64,000 bases of DNA from Herbiconiux solani NBRC 106740. Its GTDB lineage: Bacteria; Actinomycetota; Actinomycetes; Actinomycetales; Microbacteriaceae. The notes beneath the pieces were generated by a model. That model worked only from the letters and a program-made list of their open reading frames with translations, ran no database searches and was not told the DNA's origin. Made by a program: the position numbers and the translations under genes. Of this stretch, positions 23,696 to 32,173 are shown one piece after another (positions within the stretch are counted from its first letter, which is position 1; the number at the start of each line of letters is the position of its first letter). The stretch covers positions 1 to 64,000 of the forward strand of contig NZ_BCST01000008.1 in assembly GCF_001571005.1 (NCBI RefSeq), written 5' to 3'.

Positions 23696-25645
23696 TCAGA
23701 GTTGGTCGGGCAGACCCGCCTTGCGGAGGAACGCGGCCCGGTCGGTATTGCGCGGCAGCGGTCGCGTGGCCGCCTCGCCGATCTCGCGATCGCGTGCCGT
23801 CCGGCCTGCGCCGCTCCCGGCCCCGCCGCGGGTCGAAGCCGCGTCATCGCGCGTGGGCGCATCCGTCGTGGTGTCGGCCTCGACGTCGGCGAAGAGGGCC
23901 GACAGCTCGTCCGTCGCATCCTCGTCGGCTGGCGAAGCAGCCCCCGCGGTCGAGCCGCCGGCGCGCCCGGAGCCGGCAGCGGCACCGGCACCGGCACCGG
24001 CACCGGCACCGGAGCCGGCACCGCTTCCGCGCCGCCACCAAGCGTTCTCGCCCGGCCGCCCGATCCGCCCCGGTCGCGCAGCCCGCGCCGCCTCGGCCGA
24101 CGCGTCCGCGTCACGAGCAACACCGCGTGCGCCGGTCAGACCCAGCGGGCGCGTCACAGTCTCATCCCGACCGAAGCCGAAGTCGAAGCCACCGGCGCCC
24201 GGACGAGCCGAACGACCGGCAGCACCGGCGAGGCCGGAATCAGTGGCATCAGAAGCCGAACCAGCACCAGCACCAGCCGGCTCAGAAGCATCCACAGTCC
24301 CCGAAGCCGAAGCCTCGAGCTCCCGCTCCCACTCCCCCATCCGCTCCGCAGCCCGCTCGCTCGCGTACCCACCCCACACCCGCAGCGCCTCCGAGATCAC
24401 GACCTCCTGCTGCTCGAGCACGGCCTGGTTGATCCGCTTGCCGAACTCGATCTGCTGAGCGGCCCGATCCTCGGCCACGGCGACCTGCACCGACGCCTCG
24501 GCCGAGATCGCCTCGGCCCGGCGTGCAGCCCAGACCTCCCCGCCCGAGACCTCGCCGTCCTCCCGCACGTCGACGAGCCGGTCGTAGGCAGTCTGCCCGC
24601 CGAGGTTCGCCAGCACCTTCACGATCACCGGCAGCAGCTCGATGCACACGAACAGCGCCGCGATCATGATGTGCGCCACGTTCAGCAGCGCGTTCGCCTC
24701 GCCGAGCCGGAACAGCGCCTGCAGTCGCGAGAGCAGCCCCGCGCTGTTGTCCACCGCGCTCTCGTAGGCCGCCTGTTCGGTGGCGCGCTCGGACTGGGCC
24801 GACGCGAGCGTGGCCTGATCGGCGGCCAGCTGGGCCTTCGCGGCGTCCAGCCGGCTCTGGGCCGAGGCCTGCAGGTTCGTCGACGCCGCATCCGCTGCCG
24901 TCTGCTCGGCGGCCTTGGCCGCATCCAGCCGGGCCTCGGCCTGTTGCACCGCGACGAGCTTCGACTGCGTCACGGCGCCGTCGCCACGGATCCCCGTTCC
25001 GCCCGTGCCGTCGATCTCGGCCAGGTAGGCCGACTGGGCGGCGTCATACGCCGTCTGGGCCGCCGCGGTCGCCGCGACGGCGGCGGCGTAGTTCGGGTCG
25101 GAGGAGAGGTCGGTCTGAAGACCCTTGTCGACGATGGCCTGGTTCGAGGCGATCGACGCCTGGAGGTCGGGGATGGCGGCGAACCGCGGATCCTGGGCGA
25201 TCTGCTGCTCGAACGCCGCCTTCTCCTCGGCCTGCATGACCTGGATCTCCGAGTTGATCTCGGCCGCGAAGATCTGCAACGTCAGCGGCGTCGAGATGAC
25301 CGTGCCGATGATCAGCGCGAGGGCGACGCGCGGAATGGCGAGCGCGATGTTGCGCCAGACGCCCTTCTGCTTCGCCATGCCGATGATCAGCAGCCGGTCG
25401 AGGTTCAGGATGATGACACCCCAGAAGATGCCCACGATGATCGCGACGGGAAGCGGCGCGCCCACGGCCATCACGAGCGCGAAAGTCGCCGACACCGCCG
25501 AGAGGAAAGCCGTGCTGAGGATGACGCCGCCCATCGCGACGAACCGCGCGCGGTCGCCCGGCGCATCCGCGAGCACGTCGAGGCGGGCACCGCCCAGCCA
25601 GGCCATGCCGTTCGAGACGGGGTTCGAGTTGTAGCGACGAGCCAT
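23696..25645 (-). CDS. DUF4407 membrane protein
   Basis: 649 residues. Three hydrophobic segments near the N-terminus (about 38-62, 66-88, 100-125: FVAMGGVILSTAFLSAVSATFALVM, VAIIVGIFWGVIILNLDRLLIIGM, PRVALALIIGTVISTPLTLQI) lead into a long Ala/Gln-rich coiled-coil (about 125-315), then another TM (about 325-350, NVAHIMIAALFVCIELLPVIVKV). This matches DUF4407, a family of unknown role. The C-terminal 200 residues are a Gly/Ala/Asp-rich tail, including (GA)n encoded by seven GGCACC-type hexamers at about 23976-24025. It probably presents a long coiled-coil outside or in the cytoplasm from a membrane base. Confidence 0.85.
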   Translation of the reverse strand: MARRYNSNPVSNGMAWLGGARLDVLADAPGDRARFVAMGGVILSTAFLSAVSATFALVMAVGAPLPVAIIVGIFWGVIILNLDRLLIIGMAKQKGVWRNIALAIPRVALALIIGTVISTPLTLQIFAAEINSEIQVMQAEEKAAFEQQIAQDPRFAAIPDLQASIASNQAIVDKGLQTDLSSDPNYAAAVAATAAAQTAYDAAQSAYLAEIDGTGGTGIRGDGAVTQSKLVAVQQAEARLDAAKAAEQTAADAASTNLQASAQSRLDAAKAQLAADQATLASAQSERATEQAAYESAVDNSAGLLSRLQALFRLGEANALLNVAHIMIAALFVCIELLPVIVKVLANLGGQTAYDRLVDVREDGEVSGGEVWAARRAEAISAEASVQVAVAEDRAAQQIEFGKRINQAVLEQQEVVISEALRVWGGYASERAAERMGEWERELEASASGTVDASEPAGAGAGSASDATDSGLAGAAGRSARPGAGGFDFGFGRDETVTRPLGLTGARGVARDADASAEAARAARPGRIGRPGENAWWRRGSGAGSGAGAGAGAGAAAGSGRAGGSTAGAASPADEDATDELSALFADVEADTTTDAPTRDDAASTRGGAGSGAGRTARDREIGEAATRPLPRNTDRAAFLRKAGLPDQL

Positions 25646-25718
25646 TCAGCGGCGACCTTTCGGGGACGTGACGTCGGTCGGGGCACCGGATGCGCGCACA
25701 GCGCAGCTCGGAGGTCCA

Positions 25719-25762
25719 GACACGAGGTGCGAAGCTACCCCACCCGTCTCCGCGTTCCCTGG
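25719..25762. repeat. Dispersed 34-44 bp repeat, copy A
   Basis: GCGAAGCTACCCCACCCGTC and the following TCCGCGTTCCCTGG (25729-25762) match 28828-28861 at 30 of 34 positions; the ten bases upstream (GACACGAGGT here, GACACGGGAA there) are similar too. Copy A lies between the DUF4407 start and the SDR stop. Confidence 0.7.
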
Positions 25763-25815
25763 CACGCGTCTGTGCGCCGCCTATCCGCGCCCGCCGACGC
25801 CCACGACGACGCTCC

Positions 25816-26670
25816 CTACAGGATCGGCTTCCCGCCCGTCACCGCGATGACGGCGCCCGACACGTAGCTCGCCTCGTCCGAGGCGAGGAACACGTAGGCC
25901 GGCGCCAGCTCGGCAGGCTGCGCCGCACGGCCGAGGGGCGTGTCGGCGCCGAACTGCTCGACGACGTCCGCCGGCATGGTCGACGGGATGAGCGGCGTCC
26001 AGACCGGGCCCGGTGCAACACTGTTCGCGCGGATGCCCCGCTCGCCCAGCTGCTGCGCCAGCGACGAGGTCATGCTCGCGATGGCCGCCTTCGTCGCCGC
26101 GTACGGCAGCAGCGTCGGCGAGGGCTGATCGGCCTGCACCGAGGAGGAGCCGATGATCGACGCGCCGGACGACATGTGCGGCAGCGCCGCCTTGGTCACG
26201 TGGAAGAAGGCGCCGAGGTTCGTCGCGATCGTGCGGTCCCACTCCTCGTCGGGGATCTCCTCGAGGCTCTCGCGCACCATCTGGAAGGCCGCGTTGTTCA
26301 CGAGCACGTCGACGCGCCCGAACTCCTCGACCGTGCGCGCGACGAGGTCGCGGCAGTTCGCGGGGTCGGTGAGGTCGCCGGGCACGACCAGCGCGCGCCG
26401 GCCCGCCTCCTCGACCCAGTGGCGGGTGTCCTCCGCATCCTCGTGCTCGCTGAGGTAGCTGATCACGACATCGGCGCCCTCACGGGCGAACGCGATGGCG
26501 ACGGCCTTGCCGATGCCACTGTCGGCGCCGGTGATCAAGGCGATCCTGCCCTCGAGCTTGCCGGTGCCCACATAGCTCGTCTCGCCGTGGTCGGCCTTCG
26601 GGGTGAGGGCGGCTTCGGTGCCGGGCACCTCCTGCTGCTGGGGCGGGCGCGGGGCGTTCTCGTCGGTCAT
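25816..26670 (-). CDS. Short-chain dehydrogenase/reductase (YghA/glucose dehydrogenase-like)
   Basis: 284 residues. A 45-residue N-terminal extension (NAPRPPQQQEVPG...) is typical of the stress-related SDR group that includes YghA and GsiB-linked proteins. Cofactor motif TGADSGIGKAVA near residue 48, NNAAFQM (NNAG site), SSSVQADQPSP with the catalytic Ser and YAATKAAIASM with Tyr-x3-Lys are present; the C-terminal substrate loop reads PGPVWTPLIPSTMPADVVEQFG. Substrate unknown. It lies upstream of a small unknown gene. Confidence 0.92.
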   Translation of the reverse strand: MTDENAPRPPQQQEVPGTEAALTPKADHGETSYVGTGKLEGRIALITGADSGIGKAVAIAFAREGADVVISYLSEHEDAEDTRHWVEEAGRRALVVPGDLTDPANCRDLVARTVEEFGRVDVLVNNAAFQMVRESLEEIPDEEWDRTIATNLGAFFHVTKAALPHMSSGASIIGSSSVQADQPSPTLLPYAATKAAIASMTSSLAQQLGERGIRANSVAPGPVWTPLIPSTMPADVVEQFGADTPLGRAAQPAELAPAYVFLASDEASYVSGAVIAVTGGKPIL

Positions 26671-26752
26671 GATGTCCTCTCGTGATGCGGGTCGCGTGCG
26701 GGTTCAGTGCGCTCGGGCGGTCGTGCGGCGGGTGAGCGGATGCGCGTCCAAG

Positions 26753-26794
26753 GCTCGCCGGTCAGTGCTCGCCGGTCAGTACTCGCCCCTCAGA
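26753..26794. repeat. 14-bp tandem repeat (GCTCGCCGGTCAGT)
   Basis: The unit is repeated about three times (GCTCGCCGGTCAGT, GCTCGCCGGTCAGT, ACTCGCCCCTCAGA), in the gap after the small hypothetical gene and reaching its stop codon. Confidence 0.7.
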
Positions 26795-27047
26795 GTTCGG
26801 GAAGCCGCGCGAGTGCGTCATCGGCCTTCTCGGGGCTGATCCCGAGATCGTCGATCAGTAGAGCGCGCGCCGGCCCCCGATCACCCCGCTGGAGCGCCTG
26901 GTAGGCGGCGTCGGCGGTCGCGCCGAGGCCGGGCGTGGGCTGCTTGGTGACGCCGAGCTGATCGGCGAGTTCTTGCGCCGTCGTCGTTCCGTAGGCGTTC
27001 TTGATGGCGGTGGGGAGGCGGTAGCCGCCCAGAGGTCCGAGGTCCAT
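26790..27047 (-). CDS. Small hypothetical protein
   Basis: 85 residues from the ATG at 27047 with GAAAGG six bases upstream. The sequence is helical and soluble: AIKNAYGTTTAQELADQLGVTKQPTPGLGATADAAYQALQ, ending ALLIDDLGISPEKADDALARLPEL. The first part looks like a short regulatory or helix-turn-helix-like domain, but no family is recognised. It precedes the SDR gene on the same strand. Confidence 0.65.
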   Translation of the reverse strand: MDLGPLGGYRLPTAIKNAYGTTTAQELADQLGVTKQPTPGLGATADAAYQALQRGDRGPARALLIDDLGISPEKADDALARLPEL

Positions 27048-27184
27048 GATCTGCCTTTCGTTGCGGTCGTCGGTCACGCTACGACCGAAGCGACGCGGCC
27101 GCACCCGGGTCGACAGCAGACCCCGAGTGGGCTACGGCGCGAGTCGGCGAAACAGACCACGCACCCCTCTCGACGCGGTACCGC

Positions 27185-28822
27185 TCAGTCGCCCCGGGGC
27201 TTGGCCGAGGCGATCCCGCCGAGGAACTCCTCGAACGACGGGAACATGCGCTCCCGCGACACCCGCTCGGCCTCGAGCCCGATCCGGAGCACGTCGTTCA
27301 GTGGCTGCGAATCCACGTCGATCCTCGCTTGCAGCGCGGCGACCCTGGTGAACGGCGAGCCGTCCGCGGCGGCCTCCGACGCGATGCCCACCGCCGCTTC
27401 GAGCGGCCCGAGGTCGGGCAGCAGTCCGCGCATCCCGTCGAGGTCAGGAGACTCGACCGAGATGCGCCCCGGCGTCGGCACCGGAAGCACCCGCACCGTG
27501 TTCGACAGGGCGGCGGCGTCGCCGTGGTCGTTGCTCGCGCGCACGCCGATCCGTCCACTCTGCCGGGCCGTGAACCGCTCAGAGACGACGCGGCCACCCA
27601 CCTCCCGCGTGATGTCGGCGCGGCCGGGGAGCTGGATCGTGAGCTGCCGGGCGCCGCTCAGCTCGACGTCGAGGCGCACCTCGTCGCCCTCGGCCACGAG
27701 AGCCGGGCTCACCACGACGCTGCGGATCTCGGGGGCCGACAGGTTCTCGATGATCACGCCGCGCAGGTAGCGGTACCACTCGCCCGGGGTCGGCCGCGCG
27801 CCCGGGTCGTCGCCCAGGGCGTCGTGCAGCATCCGTCGGCCGGTGTCGTCGAGCACGGTGCGGATGCGGTCGGCGTCGCGACTGCGCTCGAGCCCGTCGC
27901 CGGCCGGGGCGAGCACGCGGAGGACGAGGAGGCCGAGCTTGTAGAGGTCGGTCGCGACCGACTGCACCGACGCGGCGGTCGACATCGCGGGATCGGTCTT
28001 GTCGTCGCGGCGTCCGTCTTCGTCGCTGCGTTCGTCTTTGTCGCTCCGTCCATCTACGTCGCTGTCCTCGTCGCTGTCGTCGTCTCCGTCTCCGCCCACG
28101 CCGACCTCCGGCTCAGGAGCAGCCCACCCCGCGCTGTTGCGCTGCAGACTCCCCTCGCCCGCGAACGCAGCCCACTCGCATCCCACGACGAACGCCTCGG
28201 CGACCTCCCCGACCCCGAACAGCACCGACCTGTCGGAGAGATCCCCGAACACGACCCCGTGCCGATGCAGCATCGCGAGCAGCAGGCTGACCCGCGCGAG
28301 CACGGTCGCCCGGGTGACCACGTCACGCTCACCGACGGCGGCCGCACCCGCGCGTCGAGCCCGCTTCGGCGCGACCACGAGCCACTTGGCCTGCTGAGGC
28401 GCCTTCGTCTGTCCGCGGCCGTCGGCCGGGGCGTCGTCGATCGGCACGTAATAGAACGGATGCGCGGCGAGCGGCAGCAGGCACCCCACGACCTCGCCCT
28501 CGTCGTCTTCGACCACAGCCAGTGGCCACGCGGCAGCGCCGTCGAGCACGGCGCGCTCCCCCGCGTCGAGCTCCCACCGCAGGGCGACGAGCCGCGAGAG
28601 CACGGCCGAGTCCCAGTGCGCCGCCGCCCGATCGCGCACCCGCACGAACGCGAGCCCGCCGAGGTGTCCGGGCACGGTGAAGGTGTCGAGGCGATGCACC
28701 TCGGTCGCGGCGCCACTCCCGATCATCGCCCGGGCACCGAGGTCGGCCTCCCGCACGCGGATGCCCGCCGCGCGCGACACGAACGGCTCCCGAACCTCGC
28801 TCTGCCCCTGACTCTCCGACAC
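27185..28822 (-). CDS. Protein kinase-like (pseudokinase) protein with Ig-like C-terminus
   Basis: 545 residues from a GTG at 28822 (VSESQGQSEV); the start is uncertain because there is no good ribosome-binding site. The N-terminal half resembles a kinase fold: LAFVRVRDRAAAHWD..., RVSLLLAMLHRHGVVFGDLSDRSVLFG near residue 195, where HRD/GDLSxxNVLF is the catalytic loop, but the usual Lys and DFG motifs are not clear. An Asp/Ser/Glu repeat (about 235-275) precedes ATDLYKLGLLVLRVL. The C-terminal part (about 385-470) alternates as an Ig-like beta domain (VSPALVAEGDEVRLDVELSG...). Kinase-like proteins of this layout occur in stress-signalling loci with PP2C and VWA partners, which are missing here. 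It follows an Abi/HEPN gene. Confidence 0.65.
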   Translation of the reverse strand: MSESQGQSEVREPFVSRAAGIRVREADLGARAMIGSGAATEVHRLDTFTVPGHLGGLAFVRVRDRAAAHWDSAVLSRLVALRWELDAGERAVLDGAAAWPLAVVEDDEGEVVGCLLPLAAHPFYYVPIDDAPADGRGQTKAPQQAKWLVVAPKRARRAGAAAVGERDVVTRATVLARVSLLLAMLHRHGVVFGDLSDRSVLFGVGEVAEAFVVGCEWAAFAGEGSLQRNSAGWAAPEPEVGVGGDGDDDSDEDSDVDGRSDKDERSDEDGRRDDKTDPAMSTAASVQSVATDLYKLGLLVLRVLAPAGDGLERSRDADRIRTVLDDTGRRMLHDALGDDPGARPTPGEWYRYLRGVIIENLSAPEIRSVVVSPALVAEGDEVRLDVELSGARQLTIQLPGRADITREVGGRVVSERFTARQSGRIGVRASNDHGDAAALSNTVRVLPVPTPGRISVESPDLDGMRGLLPDLGPLEAAVGIASEAAADGSPFTRVAALQARIDVDSQPLNDVLRIGLEAERVSRERMFPSFEEFLGGIASAKPRGD

Positions 28823-28861
28823 GGGAAGCGAAGCTACCGCACCCGCATCCGCGTTTCCTGG
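28818..28861. repeat. Dispersed 34-44 bp repeat, copy B
   Basis: GCGAAGCTACCGCACCCGCA and the following TCCGCGTTTCCTGG (28828-28861) match copy A at 25729-25762 at 30 of 34 positions. It lies at the start of the kinase-like gene and may contribute to its 5' region. Confidence 0.7.
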
Positions 28862-28877
28862 AGCCCCCTCAGCCGCG

Positions 28878-29570
28878 CTACAACGATCCAGCCCCGCGGC
28901 TGATGGCCTCGACCTTGCGCGCGAGCACATCGTCGATGCGCTGTGCGTCACGGATGAGGCTCGCCGCATCCGGGTGGACGTACCCCGCGATCGAGACCAG
29001 GTCGTCTCTGAGCTGCTCCAACGGCGCACGGAATATGGGTTCGTGATGGGCGAGCCGGTTCCGAAAACGCCGCACATCATCGAGTTCTCGATGGAGTTGT
29101 TTCCGGCGCCGGCCGCTCAGGTAAGGGAATGCCCGCGCGATCCGAGGCTGCCACAGGGCCGTCTCGTAGCTCAGGAGCGGATCGCGAGGAAGCCCCGCAT
29201 CCGTGAGGCCGACCCACAACCCGAAGGTCGTCGCCGCAACGACCTGTCCGGCAACAGGGTCGCTCACGCCCTTGCGACGCAAGTCCGAAACGGCGGAGTC
29301 GATCATCGAGCGCTCTCGGTCCATCAGCCGCACGACCGGATCGTTCCACGAGTCGTCCGCGCGTCCCTTCCGAAGCGCGTCGTGGATGGCGTTTCGGATG
29401 ACGACCTCGAGAACGCTGATCGGTCCCCAGAACGCCGCCGTGACCTCCGCGTTCCAGAGGTAGAGGCGAGTCGCGTACCTGACATTGCCGCCGTAGTGAC
29501 GGAGGTAGGTGGAGAATCGCGGGCTGCTGATGAGCCGGGGAAGCTCGCCAAGTGAACTGGGATCGATCAC
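28878..29570 (-). CDS. Abi-family (Abi_2) HEPN protein
   Basis: 230 residues. The Abi-like pattern is clear: STYLRHYGGNVRYATRLYLWNAEVTAAFWGPISVLEVVIRNAIHDAL, WNDPVVRLMDRERSMI and the C-terminal DDVRRFRNRLAHHEPIF. RNRLAH near residue 170 is the HEPN R-x4-H active site (with N after R), used by RNases in abortive infection and toxin systems. A defence or toxin role is therefore likely. The kinase-like gene starts 55 bases downstream on the same strand, so the two form an operon. No antitoxin-like small gene was found next to it. Confidence 0.85.
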   Translation of the reverse strand: MIDPSSLGELPRLISSPRFSTYLRHYGGNVRYATRLYLWNAEVTAAFWGPISVLEVVIRNAIHDALRKGRADDSWNDPVVRLMDRERSMIDSAVSDLRRKGVSDPVAGQVVAATTFGLWVGLTDAGLPRDPLLSYETALWQPRIARAFPYLSGRRRKQLHRELDDVRRFRNRLAHHEPIFRAPLEQLRDDLVSIAGYVHPDAASLIRDAQRIDDVLARKVEAISRGAGSL

Positions 29571-29737
29571 GGCGTGCCCGTTAAAGACTTTCGCCCCAGG
29601 AGTCCGGAGTACCGAATAGTCACTGGGGCGTTACCCAAGCAATCGTGGCCGAACTCGGGTCGGGCGTCAATTAGCGCACATGAACCTTTGAGCATTCACT
29701 GAGATTATTTCACCGAAAGGGGTCGCGCCAGGATGCG

Positions 29738-30211
29738 CTAACCATCGGCGAGATGGAGGCGCAATGAACGGGTGACGAGCTCGACCTCGCGCAATGAGCC
29801 GCCGGTCCCGTCCGAGGCGAAGGCCTCGACGAAGAGTTCCTGCACCGCCCGCAGGTGCGACGCCGACGCCCGCCTGAACTGCGATGCACCCAGAGGCGTC
29901 AGCACCACCTCGGCCCCACGGCTGTCGGCCGCCGACGCTTCACGGGCGACGAGGCCGCGCGACTCCATCCGCCCGAGGTGGTGTGAGAGCCGGCTCCGCT
30001 CCCAATCGATCACGTCGGCCAGCGACGACGACCGAAGCCGCCTCCCCGGAGCCTCCGAGAGGGCGAGCAACACCGCGTAATCTCCCGTCGACAGGCCCGA
30101 CTCGGCCTGCAACCGCGCGCCGAGAAGGGAGCGGAGGCGGTCGCCGGTCTCGAGGAAATCGCGCCACACACGCAGCTCGTGAGCCGTCGGCGACGTGCGG
30201 GAATTTTCCAT
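29738..30211 (-). CDS. MarR-family transcriptional regulator
   Basis: 157 residues from the ATG at 30211, GGAG eight bases upstream. The winged helix is standard: LSTGDYAVLLALSEAPGRRLRSSSLADVIDWERSRLSHHLGRMESRGLVAREASAADSRGAEVVLTPLGA, with DxRxxxVxLT wing. It is divergent from an LLM flavin oxidoreductase, and a perfect palindrome lies between them. It very probably represses that gene; the ligand is unknown. Confidence 0.93.
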   Translation of the reverse strand: MENSRTSPTAHELRVWRDFLETGDRLRSLLGARLQAESGLSTGDYAVLLALSEAPGRRLRSSSLADVIDWERSRLSHHLGRMESRGLVAREASAADSRGAEVVLTPLGASQFRRASASHLRAVQELFVEAFASDGTGGSLREVELVTRSLRLHLADG

Positions 30212-30223
30212 CGGATCTCCTAG

Positions 30224-30235
30224 TTGACATGTCAA
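30224..30235. promoter_or_regulatory. Perfect palindrome TTGACATGTCAA, MarR operator
   Basis: A 12-bp perfect inverted repeat lies between the MarR start (30211) and the LLM gene. MarR proteins often bind TTGACATxTCAA-type sites; the TTGACA half also looks like a -35 box, so binding would block a promoter. Confidence 0.65.
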
Positions 30236-30305
30236 TCATATGAGCGACATGCGCACAAGCAGCGAGCACACGAGCGAAAGCTCAGCGACAAGCCGGGAGC
30301 ACCCC

Positions 30306-31397
30306 ATGACCACCCCCACCCCGATCGAGTTCGGACTCAACTCCTTCGGCGACGTCCCCACCGACGGCGACCGCACTCTCACCGACCCCGAGACCGTGCG
30401 CCTCCTCGTCGACGAGGCCAAGCACGCCGAAGCGGTCGGCCTCGACGTCTTCAGCCTGGGCGAGCACTACCGCGAGGGCTACGTCGACTCGGCGACCCCC
30501 GTGCTGCTGGCCGGCATCGCGACGGCGACCGAGCGCATCCAACTCGGCACCGCCGTCACCGTGCTGAGCACCAACGACCCGGTGCGCCTCTACAACGAGT
30601 TCTCGACCCTCGACGCCCTCTCGTACGGGCGTGCACAGCTGGTGCTGGGCCGTGCCTCCCAGACCCAGTCGTTCCCCCTGTTCGGCTACAACCTCGAAGA
30701 CTACGAGACGCTGTTCGAAGAGAAGCTCGAGCTGTTCATGGCCCTGCAACGCGACATGCCGACGACCTGGCAGGGCACCGTGCGCACGCCGCTGGTGAAC
30801 CAGACGCTGCACCCCACGATGCGCCCGGGCGGCATCCCCACCTGGATCGGCGTGGGCGGCAGCCCCAACTCGGTCATCCGGGCCGCCCGCTACGGTCTGC
30901 CCCTGATGCTCGCGATCATCGGCGGCGAGCCGCACCGCTTCGCCGGACACGTCGACCTCTACCACCGTGCCCTCGAGCAGTTCGGCATGCCGATCCAGCC
31001 CGTCGGCCAGCACGCCCTCGGCCTGATCGCCGACACCGACGAAGAGGCCGCCGAGACCTGGTGGCGATCGTGGGAGCCGCTCGTCACGCAGATGGGTCGC
31101 GAGCGCGGCTTCTACCCGCCGACCCGCGAGCGCTACGAGCTCGAGCTGGCGACCGGCGCGCTCTTCGTCGGATCGCCCGAGACCGTGGCGCAGAAGATCG
31201 TGCGCATGACGAAGGAGCTGCAGATCAGCCGCTTCGACCTCAAGTACGACATCGGCGGCCTCTCGGTCGACGCCCGCGCCCGTACGATCGAATTGTTCGG
31301 CACGCAGGTGGCGCCGCGGGTGCGCGAACTGCTGGCCGCCGAGGCTGCTGAAGCCGCCGAGAACTCCCTCACTGAAACGGATGCGACCCTTGTCTGA
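30306..31397 (+). CDS. LLM-class (luciferase-like) flavin/F420 oxidoreductase
   Basis: 363 residues from the ATG at 30306 (GGGAGC upstream). The TIM-barrel pattern of luciferase-like monooxygenases is clear: [89 protein letters not shown] and [39 protein letters not shown]. The family uses FMNH2 or F420. It overlaps the next gene, a nucleotide-binding F420-dependent-type reductase that could supply reduced cofactor. Divergent MarR probably controls the operon. Confidence 0.92.
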   Translation: MTTPTPIEFGLNSFGDVPTDGDRTLTDPETVRLLVDEAKHAEAVGLDVFSLGEHYREGYVDSATPVLLAGIATATERIQLGTAVTVLSTNDPVRLYNEFSTLDALSYGRAQLVLGRASQTQSFPLFGYNLEDYETLFEEKLELFMALQRDMPTTWQGTVRTPLVNQTLHPTMRPGGIPTWIGVGGSPNSVIRAARYGLPLMLAIIGGEPHRFAGHVDLYHRALEQFGMPIQPVGQHALGLIADTDEEAAETWWRSWEPLVTQMGRERGFYPPTRERYELELATGALFVGSPETVAQKIVRMTKELQISRFDLKYDIGGLSVDARARTIELFGTQVAPRVRELLAAEAAEAAENSLTETDATLV

Positions 31398-32154
31398 CCC
31401 CCAGGCCACCCAGGCCACCCAGGCCACCCAGGCCGCCGAGCCCACTCAGGCCACCCAGCCCACCGCCCTTCCCACGATCGGCATCCTCGGTGCCGGCAAG
31501 GTCGGCACCGTGCTCAGCCGCCGCTTCCTCGCCGCCGGCTACCGCGTGCTCATCGCCGGATCCGGCAGCCCCACCAAGATCTCCCTCATCATCGACGTGC
31601 TCGCGCCGGGAGCCGTCGCGACGACATCCGAGGAGGTCGCCCGCAACGCCGACATCGTCATCCTCGCGCTCCCCCTCGGCAAGTACCGCTCGATCCCGGC
31701 CGACCTCCTCGAGGGCAAGCTCGTGGTCGACGCGATGAACTACTGGTGGGAGATCGACGGCATCCGCGACGACCTCAACGACCCGCGGCAGTCGACGAGC
31801 GAGCTCATCCAGTGGTTCCTCCCCGCCTCGCGTGTGGTCAAGGCCTTCAACCACATGGGCTACCACGACCTCGACGAGGGCCCCGCCCCCGCGGGCGCCC
31901 CCGACCGCAAGGCCATCGGCATCGCGGGCGACGACGACGATTTGGATGCGGTGGCCCGCCTGGTGGATGCGTCCGGCTTCGACCCGGTGCGCGTCGGCAC
32001 CCTCCGCGACAGCATCAACCTCCAGCCCGGAAGCGCCCTCTTCGGGGCGAACCTCCCGGCCGCGGGCGTGCGTGCGGCGGCGGAGGGCTTCTGGGCCTCC
32101 GCACGCGGTCGCGAGGTGGCCGACGCCCGAGCCGCCGAGTCGATCTGGTCCTAG
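31381..32154 (+). CDS. NAD(P)-binding F420-type reductase
   Basis: 257 residues from an ATG that overlaps the LLM gene by 17 bases; a TTG nine bases later is an alternative. After a QATQATQAT stretch, encoded by a 9-bp CAGGCCACC tandem repeat, the Rossmann motif [29 protein letters not shown] appears, then [36 protein letters not shown] and [35 protein letters not shown]. This is the pattern of F420:NADP oxidoreductases (F420_oxidored). Together with the LLM enzyme it may cycle a reduced cofactor. Substrate unknown. Confidence 0.85.
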   Translation: MRPLSDPQATQATQATQAAEPTQATQPTALPTIGILGAGKVGTVLSRRFLAAGYRVLIAGSGSPTKISLIIDVLAPGAVATTSEEVARNADIVILALPLGKYRSIPADLLEGKLVVDAMNYWWEIDGIRDDLNDPRQSTSELIQWFLPASRVVKAFNHMGYHDLDEGPAPAGAPDRKAIGIAGDDDDLDAVARLVDASGFDPVRVGTLRDSINLQPGSALFGANLPAAGVRAAAEGFWASARGREVADARAAESIWS

Positions 32155-32173
32155 TTCGCGAGCGCGAAGTCCG

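Noticed and set aside
23976-24030. Hexamer tandem array as a CRISPR or regulatory repeat
   Set aside because: It is a coding microsatellite (GGCACC) for Gly-Ala in the DUF4407 tail; no spacers.
26973-28903. Long plus-strand frames across the kinase-like gene
   Set aside because: They are rich in Arg/His/Asp with no domain and oppose a frame with family features, so they are shadows.
29592-29630. tRNA-like or terminator hairpin (CGCCCCAG / CTGGGGCG)
   Set aside because: Only an 8-bp stem with a 23-nt loop; no T-loop signature and not next to a clear gene end.
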